Origin: Arenicola marina
Lineage: Eukaryota > Annelida > Polychaeta > Arenicolidae
Reading direction: 5' to 3'
Assembly (NCBI GenBank): GCA_964019135.1
Contig: OZ025260.1
Coordinates: 22,686,254-22,750,253 of the forward strand
DNA length: 64,000 nucleotides
Shown: one piece after another, positions 1 through 9,699 of the stretch
How the letters are laid out: the number at the start of each line of letters is the position of its first letter
Numbering within the stretch: position 1 is the first letter of the stretch
The notes under the pieces: model-generated
Told to the model about the DNA's origin: nothing
The model's database searches: none
What the model saw: the letters and a program-made list of their open reading frames with translations, nothing else
Position numbers and translations under genes: made by a program

Positions 1-2
1 AA

Positions 3-425
3 AGGGCAGTAAGAATTATATCGCTGAGCAATTTTAAGGCTCACAGCGAGCCCCTTTTCAAACAGCTAAACCTACTAAAGCTGGAAGATATTCACCGTTT
101 ACAAAAAACAAAGTTCTATCATAATGTAAAAAATAATATTCTCCCCACGTACTTTTCACAAATCCTCATAACACGTGCCTACGAAATACACTCACATAAT
201 ACAAGATATAAGGATTATGCTCATGCAAGTAGAGTTTACCATGATTATGCGAAGAAATGCATTAGACATTGCCTAATTGAAATTGTAAATACCGAACCTG
301 CAATAAATTTAGATAAGATCAATACGCACAGCCTGATAAGATTATCGAAGTATATCAAAGATAATATCATAAGCAATTATTCTGACTATTGTAGTCTTTT
401 GAATTGCCATACATGTCAGAAATAA
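3..425 (+). mobile_element. LINE reverse transcriptase C-terminal fragment
   Basis: An open frame enters the window at base 3 and runs 140 codons to TAA at 423-425. The peptide has the usual C-terminal layout of Jockey/CR1-group non-LTR reverse transcriptases: RAVRIISLSNFKAHSEPLF, then KLEDIHRLQKTKFYH, NNILPTYF and HNTRY, ending in a Cys pair. It represents the thumb and tail region. The catalytic palm lies outside the window to the left. No endonuclease or 3' tail repeat is visible. The family assignment rests on remembered motif order only. A host gene is unlikely. Confidence 0.75.
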
Positions 426-756
426 AATTAGCCCCTCGCGCCTCGCCTCGCCCCTCCCCTCCACTGCGACCGCTCCCCCGCCCCCCCCCCCCTCCCCACC
501 CAACCCCAAACGCCAACCCTCTCACAACTCACAATTTGTAAGTAACATATAATAAAAAATCTCGTGCTTTTCTCACTCTTTGAGTTCCAGTTATATCATT
601 CGTCTATGTTACAACAACTCCAGGTGGCTCAGACGAGAGCGGTGTTCAACCTTAGTCTGAGTCTCCTGTGTTAAAGTGATGTTTATCTTTCATCTATGAT
701 CATTTATGTATTAAATATTATCGCTTTGACGAATTAATGATTTCGAATCTGAATCT
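426..756. other. Non-coding junction between LINE and duplication copy A
   Basis: The first part is C-rich with a long C run (about 478-505) and may be the 3' end of the LINE. The rest is AT-rich and unlike the sequence upstream of the heptads in copy B. Similarity to copy B begins abruptly at about 755-757, so this is the 5' breakpoint of the duplication. Confidence 0.5.
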
Positions 757-789
757 GTAGGCCTACCAAAGCCTCAACATAATCCTCTT

Positions 790-1155
790 TCGCCTGCCTA
801 CTCTCCAATGTCGCCTGCCTACTGTCCAACTTCGCCTGTCTACTGTCCTACTTCGCCTCAATATAGTCCTACTTCGCCTCATCATAAGCCGCTTTCGGCT
901 GCCTACTGTCCAACTTCACCTGCCTACTGTCCTCGTTCGCCTGCCTACTGTCCTACTTCGCCTCAATATAGTTCTGCTTCGACCTCCTATTGTCCTCTTT
1001 CGCCTCAATATAGTTCTGCTTCGCCCTCCTATTGTCCTACTTTGCCTCAATATAGTTCAGCTTCGCCTCAATATAGTCTTCCTGCTTCGTCTCAATATAG
1101 CCTTGCTTCGCCCTTCTATTGTCCTACTTTGCCTGTCTATTGTCCTACATCGTCT
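790..1155 (+). repeat. RNA pol II CTD-like heptad repeat, copy A
   Basis: About 17 heptads of the form Y-[CS]-P-T-S-P-x are encoded by a roughly 21-bp minisatellite (core tactgtcctacttcgcct). They alternate Tyr-Cys-Pro and Tyr-Ser-Pro/Ser types, for example AYCPTSP and QYSPTSP. Copy B has about 10, so the array has expanded or contracted since duplication. The unit keeps the Tyr, Pro and Ser spacing of the Pol II CTD (YSPTSPS), but Cys often replaces Ser2. Confidence 0.8.
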
Positions 1156-1711
1156 AAATCACTGGCAAATATGGGTGAGGTCCTGAAACCCGAAAAGCCC
1201 ACAGACCTCATCCAGACCATTTGGGATGGCGAAAATTCACCATCAGATAATATCTAAGGTGCCAGAAAAATTGCCAATGTCCTGTCGGGGACCCCGACGG
1301 TAAGTGCTTTGGTGTCGTCAGATGACGCCACTGTGCGTGGTGGCGGTCCAATAGTGCCCTCCCATAGTTCTACTTACTCTCCTATAGTCCTACTTTCCTT
1401 GTCCATTGTCCTACTTTGTTTCAGTGTAGTCCTTCGCCTTCGCCTTCCCGTATTAAACCCACTTCGCCTCAATACACTGTAACATCGGAAGGCGAGTCGG
1501 TGATGGATTGCACGTATGATGGCCCCGACAATGGAGCCCTTGGAAAGGATAACATCGTTGGCGGCTGTAGCCAGGAGGACAATATAATGGCTGTTGTGTC
1601 ATGCGTGCACGCGTGGGAAGGCATGGCCCAGTGTGAACACCACAACGACGAGTCCATTCACACACTTCTGTCAGTGCTTCTGAAAAGCTGAAAAGCAGTT
1701 TCTATGGCGAG

Positions 1712-2626
1712 ATGTTCAAAACACTCGTGAAGGCGCTGCTCAGATGCCGATTATCTGATGTCCGCCGAGGCCGCTTCAAGGTGTACGTTGAAAAGATAGC
1801 AGCACTGAGGCGCCAGTCGGATAGCACTCCTTCCACGGAGGCCCTCATTCAGCTTCGTGAGTTCTTCCTGATTTGTAACGAGGCGGCCCCTGAGCGGGCC
1901 AGAGCCAGCGCTATGCTCCTCAAGCCACTCATCTCCCCCGAGGAAGGCTGTATGGAGCGCTTCCTCTACGACCTGCTGTCCGTGGCCACCAAGCGGAGCG
2001 CCACGTCGACGGCCGACGCCCAGTGGGACGAGCTGCCTCTCGTACCCTCGCGGACAGAGCTGCTGGAAGACCCCCTAGACGGTCACGACACCTTGCGGCC
2101 GGTGAAGAAGAAGGGCAAGTACGAATCGTTTGAGGATTATATGGACACTTATTTCAGGCTCATGAGAGAAGATTGTTTCCACGCCCTCAAGAAAGGAATC
2201 CGGGACTATTTGTCGGGCACGCTGGACGTCCGCGACATGCGGGTGTGGACCAAAGTCTCTCTGGCTGGTATTCACATGGCTCCCTACAGCAGCGGTTTGG
2301 CGGTGACTCTGCGACTGGCAAGCGGTGACGATGGCAAGCAGAAGAAGAAGAAGAAGAAACGTACGCCATCGTCTAGCTTCATGTCGGGAAATCTGGTGTG
2401 TATATCTCCCGACGGAAGCTTCCGCGACATCATCTGGGCAATGGTTGTCAAATATGATCCTGAAGAGAACTTGATCATCGTAGAGCCATGTGCAGAGGGT
2501 AACGCGATGAAGGACAGTGACATTATCGCGACCCTCCAGTGGGCGTCAGACAGGGCCGTGCTAGTTGAATTCCCCGACCTACTACCGTGCCTACCAGCCG
2601 GTCCTCCGTGTCTTGCAGGAGGCTAA
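1712..2626 (+). pseudogene. Copy A block: ZNFX1-like region N-terminal to the helicase
   Basis: A 304-codon frame opens with MFKTLVKALLRCRL. It includes the ZNFX1-type signature [18 protein letters not shown] followed by [16 protein letters not shown], typical of the segment before the helicase in ZNFX1-family proteins. A Lys run encoded by aag repeats lies near 2340. The frame is lost shortly before its end by an extra base near 2570 relative to copy B; the last residues listed in this frame are therefore not homologous. The SINE lies just downstream. Confidence 0.7.
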
Positions 2627-2695
2627 GGAAGAAAACCTCCCATTTCCTGACGTGTTGTTAAAGGCTCAACAACCCATGGCTCCAGTCTACATTTC

Positions 2696-2885
2696 GGGGC
2701 CTCCCTGGTGTAGTGGTTAGCGCACTAGACCGCAGATCAATAGGTCATGGGTTCGAATCCGGGCTCGGGCACCTAATCTGGGGCATGCTTCATTCCTTCA
2801 TCCTTCATCGTCTCGGGAGGTTCCTTGGCCCAATTTAGCCTGTATGTGCACAAAAGTGGCCTAAAACACCAACATTCCATTCCAT
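2696..2885 (+). mobile_element. tRNA-derived SINE inserted in copy A
   Basis: The left part is tRNA-like, with an A-box region (tggtgtagtggttagcgca) and a B box (ggttcgaatcc) followed by a non-tRNA body. It ends in attccattcc-type tail repeats. A perfect 15-bp target duplication, tccagtctacatttc, flanks it at 2681-2695 and 2886-2900. Copy B has the empty site near 30520-30540, with a single tccagtctatatttc. The insertion therefore postdates the duplication or affected only this copy. A diverged relative lies at about 22301-22465. Confidence 0.9.
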
Positions 2886-2913
2886 TCCAGTCTACATTTC
2901 ATCATCAACAACT

Positions 2914-3591
2914 GTGGATTTATCTTCAGTGTGCACTGATGGGCCGCCGAATGCCCTGGTTGAGGAGTACTGTGAGAGTCTCTACACGCAGGAAGGCTGC
3001 ACGCTGGACGCCAGCCAGGAGATAGCCTTGCGCCTAGCTCTGCAACGACGAGTGGCAGTTATTCAAGGCCCACCTGGCACAGGAAAGACCTTCATCGGCT
3101 GCAAGCTGGTAGAGATGCTGCTGCCTGTGTCAACTCGGCCGCCTGGACCAATTCTGGTGCTGACCTATAAAAACCATGCTCTGGATGAGTTCCTGAAGGC
3201 TGTGAGTCCTCTAGTGGACGGCAATGTGGTCAGAGTCGGAGGCCGATCGAAAGACCCCACACTGGCTAAATACAACCTTCGAGAGCTGGAGATTAGCAGC
3301 ACTGACAAATTGCAGCAGAAGCTCCGAAATATCCGCGATAAAGTAAATAACTCTCAAACGAAGGTTGCCGATGCATGCAGAGAACTAGAACAGTCAACGA
3401 TAATAAACTTTAAAAGGTTTGTGCGGTATTTGTCAAGTCATCATCCTCTGGCTTTAATCAAAGGACGCCACTGGTGGGACATGCGAGATATGCAACTCGT
3501 CAGTCAAAGGCATGAGCCAAAAAAAACCGGTAGAACGCGTGGACAAGTTCTTGTCAACAATAAGCTCTATCGACGATGTGCTGAATGGTGA
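2914..3591 (+). pseudogene. Copy A block: helicase RecA1 with Walker A
   Basis: This frame resumes after the SINE. It carries SF1 motif Q/I sequence with Walker A GPPGTGKT (about 3067-3090), motif Ia [15 protein letters not shown], and [10 protein letters not shown], all characteristic of ZNFX1-like UPF1-family helicases. The frame is lost at an A-run near 3520, where copy A is 2 bases shorter than copy B. The continuation, an acidic linker, is readable in another frame at 3512-3904. Confidence 0.75.
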
Positions 3592-3976
3592 CGCGGATAG
3601 CGACGAGTACGCAGACCTACAGCTTCTCATCCTCAAGTCGTTGGAGGCATGGTGTCCTTCAATAGAGGACTTCAATATAGTGATACAGCGATTCTGTAGT
3701 CCTATTCCTGCACCGGAATCGCACATGCCGGCACGCGAATGCGAGGATGACGCTGTAGAAGACGAGATGGACGACGAGGAAGCTTTTTCTGATCTGTACT
3801 GTAAACGAATTAATGTCGAAGGTTTCTCCACCACAGACGCCAAGATCAGTGGCATTGATTCGCAAGGGAAGGATATATTTGGCCACGCCAGACACGTGCT
3901 TTGAGAGTTATCTATCGGACATTACCTGAACGTCAAAGATCCATGGGAACTGAAGCAGGAAGATAGAGTTTTCCTG

Positions 3977-5728
3977 GTGCAATGTATCTTGCTCAAGGAG
4001 GAAGAACAAGCGAAACGTCACTTGGATACTTGCCTAGTGGAATACCAACGGGCGTGTCGCGAGCTGCAGACAGTTCGGGACGTCCGAGTTCTGCGCCGCC
4101 GGAGTGTCATCGCCATGACAATAACTTGGGCGAGTATACACAACGATATGTTGCAGAAAGTTGCCACGGCCATTGTCATTGTGGAGGAAGCCGCCGAGGT
4201 ACTGGAGCCCCAACTGATTGCAGCCCTCGGGAGCCACACGCAGCATCTGATCCTGATTGGAGACCACAAACAACTGCGCCCTCAAGTGAAGAATTATGCA
4301 CTAACGAAAGACTTCCACCTGGACATCTCTCTCATGGAGCGGCTAATCAATAACCACATCGAACACGCCTCGCTGGAGATGCAGAACAGGATACGACCCG
4401 AGTTCGCCGAGCTGCTGAAGGACATCTACAACAAGTTAGAGAGTAACCACGCCAAGGTGGACGGCAACAAGAAGCCGGACTGCGTGACCCACTCCATGTT
4501 CTTCTGGGACCACGATGACCCAGAATGTAATGAGCGAAGTCCCACAAACGAGGGCGAAGCAAAGCGAGCGGTCAAGCTAGCTCTGTTTCTTCTTCAACAG
4601 GGATACCAGCCGAAACATATTACCATTTTAGCTCCCTACCGAGGTCAGGTTAGTCTCATACGCAAGATGGTGACGCAAGCTCAGCAGGATCACCCATCCA
4701 TCTTCCAGTTGTATAAGAACACAATGGTGCTCAGCGAGGAGCCCTGCAGGAGACACCGTAGTTCCACCCAGCAAACGGTGATGAAGAACAGGATCGAGGT
4801 GAGCACGATCGACATGTACCAAGGGGACGAGAATGAGGTGGTCATCGTGTCCCTGGTCAGGTCCAATCCGCAAGGTCAACGTGGTTTCCTCAACGTGCTC
4901 AACAGAAGGTGCGTCGCACAATCCCGGGCCAAAGCCGCCATGTACTTCATCGGCAACGTGGACACGTTGCAAGGTAGTAAACACTGGATGAGGTTGATTG
5001 AGGGGATCAAGGCCAAAGGGACCGTGGACACACAAATTAGCTTGCAATGCAGTCAACACCCCATGGTCTCCATATTCTCCCCAAGAACGGCCGACGATAT
5101 CCCGCTTGAAGGATTTTGCAGCTTAAAGTGCGGTCGTCAAATGCCTTGCAGAGAGCACGACTGTTCCGTAGTCTGCCAAATAAGCCATCAACACGATGTT
5201 TGCAAGGAAAATGTTCAATTCCGTTTCGAGCGATGCGGTCATGATGGAGTTCGACCATGTTGGCGAGATGCTGACACTATAGAATGTCAGGAGCGGGTTG
5301 AATTCATCTTTGAAAAGTGCGAGCACGCCGGCTGGAAATATTGCTTTGAGAACACGTCCAGTAGAAGGTGTGAAAAGGAAGTCACCTTTCAGTTTCAGAA
5401 CTGCTCCGATGCCGGGAAAAGGTTATGCTACGAGCGCGAAGACTCACGTACATGCGCTGAGCCGTGTGTTCGAAAACTACCGTGCGATCACCTTTGCTCG
5501 AAGAAATGTGGTGAGGTCTGCGTCCCCAAAGAATGCGACGAATGTGACAAGATTCGCCAGGAGGAAGCGAAGAAGAGAAGAGTAATGGAGAGGAAGCTTC
5601 GTATCGAAGCTCGACAAGATGCCCAAAAGCACTTAGATGAGCTGCGAGGTATTATTGATAAGGATGGGCTCAGCAAACTGGAGCTCATGGGGCTGGAGAT
5701 ACGGCGGCTAAGTACTATGATGTCATAG
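3977..5728 (+). pseudogene. Copy A block: helicase motifs II-VI and NFX1-type Cys-rich fingers
   Basis: This 583-codon frame holds Walker B VIVEEAAEVLEP (about 4172), motif [15 protein letters not shown], a motif IV-like segment NRIRPEFAELL, motif V STIDMYQGDENEVVIVSL and motif VI VAQSRAK. A cysteine-rich region follows, with CGRQMPCREHDCSVVC, repeated Cys/His pairs and CDHLCSKKCGEVC, matching NFX1-type zinc fingers. It ends in a basic coiled-coil-like stretch. This is the only place in the window where the full C-terminal helicase lobe is preserved; copy B has lost about 440 bp of it. The frame ends early because one base is missing near 5690. Confidence 0.8.
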
Positions 5729-5733
5729 ACAGG

Positions 5734-6102
5734 GTGAAAAGGTACATGCCGCCAGGAAAAGATTGGTTTCCTGTTGTCACCAAGATCGAGGAAGTCACGC
5801 ACAGAACGCTTGAAAGGCGGTGGCTGGCTCAAAAGGTTGCCGCTAAAGACCCCAGATATAGCGAGCTTAAGTTCTATGAAACTAGCGCCGAATCCACGGA
5901 AGCCATCGCCAAAGAGGGCTTTGAACTGCGGCCGAGTGAGGGTCGCCCGTTCGGAGCCGGCATCTGTTTCACCAGTTCTTCCAGAAACGGTATTCCAGCC
6001 ATGGAAACAAAAAGTTCCAGCATGCTACTACTGTGTGAGGTTCTCCTCGGCAAGGTGCTAAACGTGACCGATCCGCAGCCGGATATGACCAGAGATAAGT
6101 AA
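5734..6102 (+). pseudogene. Copy A block: ART/PARP-like domain 1
   Basis: The peptide carries the PARP catalytic fold signature: FYETSAESTEAIAKEGFEL, then PFGAGICFTSS, then MLLLCEVLLGKVLNV. The canonical His-Gly-Thr is replaced by Tyr-Glu-Thr and the Gly-x-Tyr-Phe by Gly-Ile-Cys-Phe, so two of the three H-Y-E residues are absent. A premature stop lies near 6100, and about 45 bases present in copy B (encoding the segment before FVIY) are missing. In copy B the same domain is also non-canonical, so its catalytic loss is ancestral. Confidence 0.7.
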
Positions 6103-6274
6103 AAGAGCAGAGGTTACGATTACCACAAGAATCAGGCAATCCCAAGATACATTGTGTATTACTTCGCGACTCCGTATGGCTCTGTCCTTCTAGGAGAGCA
6201 AATGCGGACACTGGACGACAAGGTACGGAACTCAAGAGGAGCTGTACCACAAGAACATTACACCGGCACGTCAC

Positions 6275-6817
6275 GTGACACAGCATGACCCCATGGACTT
6301 CCACTTCCGGATGGCGCAGTCTCAGTTTCTGCGCCTGATGGGGAGAGATGAGTCCGTAAGTTCAAAACGTACGGGCCATGGACAGACTTATAAAATCAAA
6401 TCTGTAGACCTCTACCTGAATCCCCCACTGATGCAGAAGTTCACGGCGAAGGAAGAAGAATTTAAGAAGCGCAGAACCCCCGATGAGTCTCAACCGGTCA
6501 CAAATGCCGATGTGCACAGCATCGTACGAGAGAACTTCAGAATGGACAAAATAAAGCGCGGTCTTTACGGAAATGGTATATACTTCTCAGAGTTTCCGGA
6601 CGTTAGCATAGGGTACGGAGGTCAGTTGCTGCTCTGTAAGGTCCTGCCTGGAAAGAGTTACGACTGTACCGGAAGCATGTCGGGGGCGACCTGTAAGCCT
6701 GGGTTCAACTCCCACCGTGTGCAAAAGGACGCTGAGGGGAGAGGGGAAATGTTGGTCATTTTTGATCCGGATCAAATCCTGCCTCTCTATGTTATTAACT
6801 ATGAGATGAGAAACTAG
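6275..6817 (+). pseudogene. Copy A block: ART/PARP-like domain 2
   Basis: The readable frame covers a linker, then KSVDLYLNPPLM, NGIYFSEFPDVS, QLLLCKVLPGKSYDC and the terminal strand EMLVIFDPDQILPLYVINY before TAG. This is the C-terminal half-barrel of a PARP-type ART. The His-Gly-Thr present in copy B (about 33724) has been deleted here by a 15-base loss. The Tyr of GIYF is retained, and the position equal to the catalytic Glu reads Met, as in mono-ART members that lack Glu. The downstream end is intact here but frame-shifted in copy B. Confidence 0.7.
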
Positions 6818-6941
6818 ATGTTTTCGCGAACGAAAGCACTTCGGGCCGAGCTGCTCATTTGAGGCGCCATACAGGTAAGCTGTCAATATGCTCCAAAAAG
6901 TATTATTCCATATATGCCGGGCCAAAATGCTTCATGGTCAA

Positions 6942-7570
6942 ATGCAGCGACCTAAAGCCGATGTTTGTCATATGCGGCGATCTAAAGCTGAACTTTGTAC
7001 AAGCCGCGATCTATAGCTGATATTTGTACAAGCCGCGACCTAAAGCTGATCTTTGTACAAGCCGCGACCTATAGCTGATCTTTGTACAAGCCGCGACCTA
7101 TAGCTGATCTTTGTACAAGCCGCGACCTATAGCTGATCTTTGTACAAGCCGCGACCTATAGCTGATCTTTATACAAGCCGCCTCCTATAGCTGATCTTTG
7201 TACAAGCCGCGACCTATAGCTGATCTTTGTATTTGAAACGATGTAAAGCTGATCTTTGTACAAGCCGCGACCTAAACGTGCCCTTGGCACATGCCGCGAC
7301 TTAAAGCTGATCTTTGTATATGCCGCGACCTAAAGCTGATCTTTGAACATGGCGCGACCCAAAGCTGATCTTTGTACATACCCCGATCCAAAACTGATTT
7401 TTGTACATACCCCGACATGAAGCTCATATTTGCACATGCCGCAACCTAAACTTATTCTTTGTACATGCCGCGACCTTAACTTATTCTCTGTTAATGCCGC
7501 GACCTAAACGTATTCTTTGTTCATGCCGCGACCTAAACCTATTTTTTGTACAAGCCGCGACCTACAGCTG
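6942..7570 (+). repeat. 29-bp minisatellite downstream of copy A
   Basis: About 22 tandem units with core gccgcgacctatagctgat followed by ctttgtacaa. Central units are almost identical, while outer units are degenerate (ctaaagctga, ttaacttattc). The unit is not a multiple of three, so this is not a protein repeat. The same array in copy B (34206-34455) has only about 9 units. Confidence 0.9.
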
Positions 7571-7597
7571 GCCTAATCTGACCCATGTAAATTGCAG

Positions 7598-7754
7598 ACA
7601 TGTCTCATACGGACAAAATGCTGTCTACGTCATTAACTATGAGGGCGCCGAATCTGGTGGTTTAGTCATTTATTTCTGTTCTATAAATTACTTCGACACT
7701 TTTAACTACGATGATGTAACATTGTTATACTTTTGCGTTGGATGTATGCAATGA
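7598..7754 (+). other. Possible terminal exon or relic repeating the last ART strand (copy A)
   Basis: After a good acceptor-like sequence (cccatgtaaattgcag) comes an open frame reading SYGQNAVYVINYEGAESG and then a hydrophobic tail to TGA at 7752-7754. GQNAVYVINYE resembles the DPDQILPLYVINYE that ends ART domain 2, both in protein and in DNA (attaactatgag shared). It could be an alternative 3' exon, a relic of a third ART domain, or a local duplication on either side of the minisatellite. In copy B a 4-base insertion disturbs the frame, which weakens the coding reading. Confidence 0.4.
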
Positions 7755-9591
7755 ACCCATATAAAAAGTAGTTAGACTCAACCATGCAGACAGCTACAAA
7801 CAGTGAGAAGCTTCTTGAGTGATTTATATTTTATCGCCGACGTTGCGTGTCACCTTGACTCATGGCTTCTCGTCAATCACTAATTAATTCTCCGATAAAC
7901 TGACGTCATAACCGCATTCTCCGGGCACTGCTTTCTCTGATTGTTTATTCCAGGTGTTGGTAAACTACATATAGCGTCGAGGTAATGTTTATAATTCTAT
8001 ATCGAGGTTTGGCTGCATGACATTAGAAGTAATGATGCTGATTATGTGAACATACCGTGTTGTGCATGATGATGTCCAGAATCAATGGGTCATGTGGTTA
8101 ATCATGCGATACCGGGGCAAGAGGGTGTCAGTTGCGATTTCGTGGTTGATAAGTTTACTATTTGTAGGCCTGATTATAGTATATTATATTAATATGAAAT
8201 ATTAAAGGGTTTTTTTTTGATTAAAAGTAAGATGGCGGCTATGAGGATTCGAAGTGGCTTATATATAAGTGTTTTTGATGTTTGTATTCATTGTATTTTC
8301 GTCCAGAGCGGGATATTGCTTGGTGGTTGACGTACTTCAGGCATTTCGCCCCCCCCCCCCCCCGCTCTCTCCTCTACTACCGCCACCATCACAAATACCG
8401 ATCAGCCTATCCTCCACAGTAGCAAGCCCTCTAAGTCGTCCTGGTTGCGTGGTGAAGGGGTGAGGATGACACACCTAACGCCCTCTGCCGACACAGCCCG
8501 CCCCATTGCGAGAAAGTTGATAAAGGGGCGGGCGGCGTCGGGGGATGGGAGAAAGGGGGGGGGTAGAGGGCTCTCATCATCTATGTTTGACTGGGGTTCA
8601 AAATGCGACTCAAGGTGATGTTACTCAGCAGTCGACTGGAAACCAACTACGCCAAGATGGCGGATATCGGTGTTCCAGGGAAGATACTGCCTTGAGAACT
8701 ATATGTTACATAATGCATATATATACATATAGACGTTGCCTACTCATATCTCACAGCACTGGGGCTACCCATGTACATATGCACAGTGAGTGTGGGGCGA
8801 TACACTGGGCGAGTGGTCGGTAGTCGACACTCACATAATTTATCCCCTTATCTCAGCCGCTGCATGCGGCGGGTTAACCCAAGGCCTCATAAAGATTGCT
8901 CAATTCCTCCCGTCCTCCATCCATCCATCCATTCATGCGGTGACGTCATCATATCGTCGCGCCCATTATACCGTGGACCAGTTCCGGGAGACGAGACCTG
9001 TGGTCTGAAAGACCGGGTGGTACACTTGTTGGTTTCTCTATTCAAATGGTAAAACATACCCCACCCCTCCTTCCTTCCTCCCCTGCCCCCACACTATCTT
9101 GATTGGGGTGGGGTGGATCTCCTAGGCCTTCATAGGGCACGAAGGGAAAGCTTTTATGGAGACGAAGAAATCATAAATACTATAGATAGTCTAAGTCGGC
9201 ACAGGGCGGGAAGACACCGTTTTTGAATAGCGGATATAACAGAAAGTATGCAGTCGGCAGAGGCCATCAAAAGGGCACTTTCGCAGAAAAATATCACACG
9301 AGCGACGATAGTCCGATTCGGTAGACAGCAGAGCAACTGTTCTGCAGTAGGCGATATCGCAAATACTATTACCCGAGCCCGGAGTAGAAAGGGAGACTTT
9401 GCCTGGGGCTAAAAGTCACAAAAAGCATAAACCACGGCGAGATTTGGCTCTAGGACCGCAAGGGCGGATCCAGTGGGGGGGGGGGGGTCCATGGGGTCCG
9501 CTTTTTTTAACGGAAGAATGCGGTTTTTCAATGCAAAATTTAGGCCATCTGAGGCGTGGATCCCCCCTAGGAAACAGAGGAGCTGAAAAAC
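7755..9591. other. Shared 3' flank of copy A and unique sequence, no gene seen
   Basis: Patches near 7960-8290 and 8740-9125 match copy B. The rest has poly-C at about 8349, poly-G near 8555 and simple sequence. At about 9465-9580 there is a remnant of a dispersed element: gggcggatccagtgg, a G run, and caaaatttaggccatctgagg, with relatives at 51.0-52.3 kb. No reading frame looks like a known protein. Confidence 0.5.
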
Positions 9592-9690
9592 AGGACAAAA
9601 ATAGGAATATCTACATACAAATAGGACAAAAATAGGAATATCTACATACAAATAGGACAAAAATAGGAATATCTACATACAAATAGGATA
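9592..9690 (+). repeat. 31-bp tandem repeat
   Basis: Three perfect units (core aggacaaaaataggaatatc followed by tacatacaaat), then a decayed partial unit. Similar aataggaataaaatagga sequence recurs at about 11420-11500, so the two may belong to one larger element. Confidence 0.85.
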
Positions 9691-9699
9691 AAAATAATA

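Larger units (their letters stand above)
757..6817 (+). pseudogene. Copy A of CTD-like/ZNFX1-like helicase/NFX1/ART gene, 5'-truncated and broken
   Basis: Relative to copy B this lacks the start codon and cold-shock domain. It starts at a residue equal to about 186 of copy B. Remaining order: CTD-like heptads, ZNFX1-like N-terminal region, SF1 helicase, NFX1-type Cys-rich fingers, ART domain 1, ART domain 2, and TAG at 6815-6817. Disruptions against copy B include a stop at about 1255, frame changes near 1400 and 1690, an extra base near 2570, a SINE at 2696, a 2-base loss near 3520, CGA to TGA at about 3902, a lost base near 5690, a stop plus a roughly 45-base deletion near 6100, and a 15-base loss that removes the His-Gly-Thr of ART 2. 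It does retain all helicase C-terminal motifs that copy B lacks. It is probably a decayed paralogue; some single-base changes in homopolymers could be sequence error. Confidence 0.8.
757..9125 (+). repeat. Segmental duplication, copy A
   Basis: This block matches 28737-35778 in the same orientation. The match runs through the gene body, the 29-bp minisatellite, a shared 3' flank containing tgtaggcctgattatagt-like sequence (near 8160 and 34965), and a distal patch around gacgtcatcatatc (near 8943 and 35620). Copy A is longer because its minisatellite is bigger, it carries a SINE, and it has extra flank at 7780-7960 and 8370-8740. Identity is high in the coding parts and lower in the flanks. 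Confidence 0.85.

Noticed and set aside
2696-2770. A tRNA gene
   Set aside because: A and B boxes are present, but the body continues as a SINE with tail repeats and a target duplication.
6942-7570. CRISPR-like array of 29-bp repeats
   Set aside because: Units are directly adjacent without spacers, and the context is eukaryotic.
9154-9336. Small frame around 9.15-9.34 kb resembling part of a LINE-like protein
   Set aside because: The resemblance is too weak, stops occur on the other strand, and no neighbouring element parts were seen.
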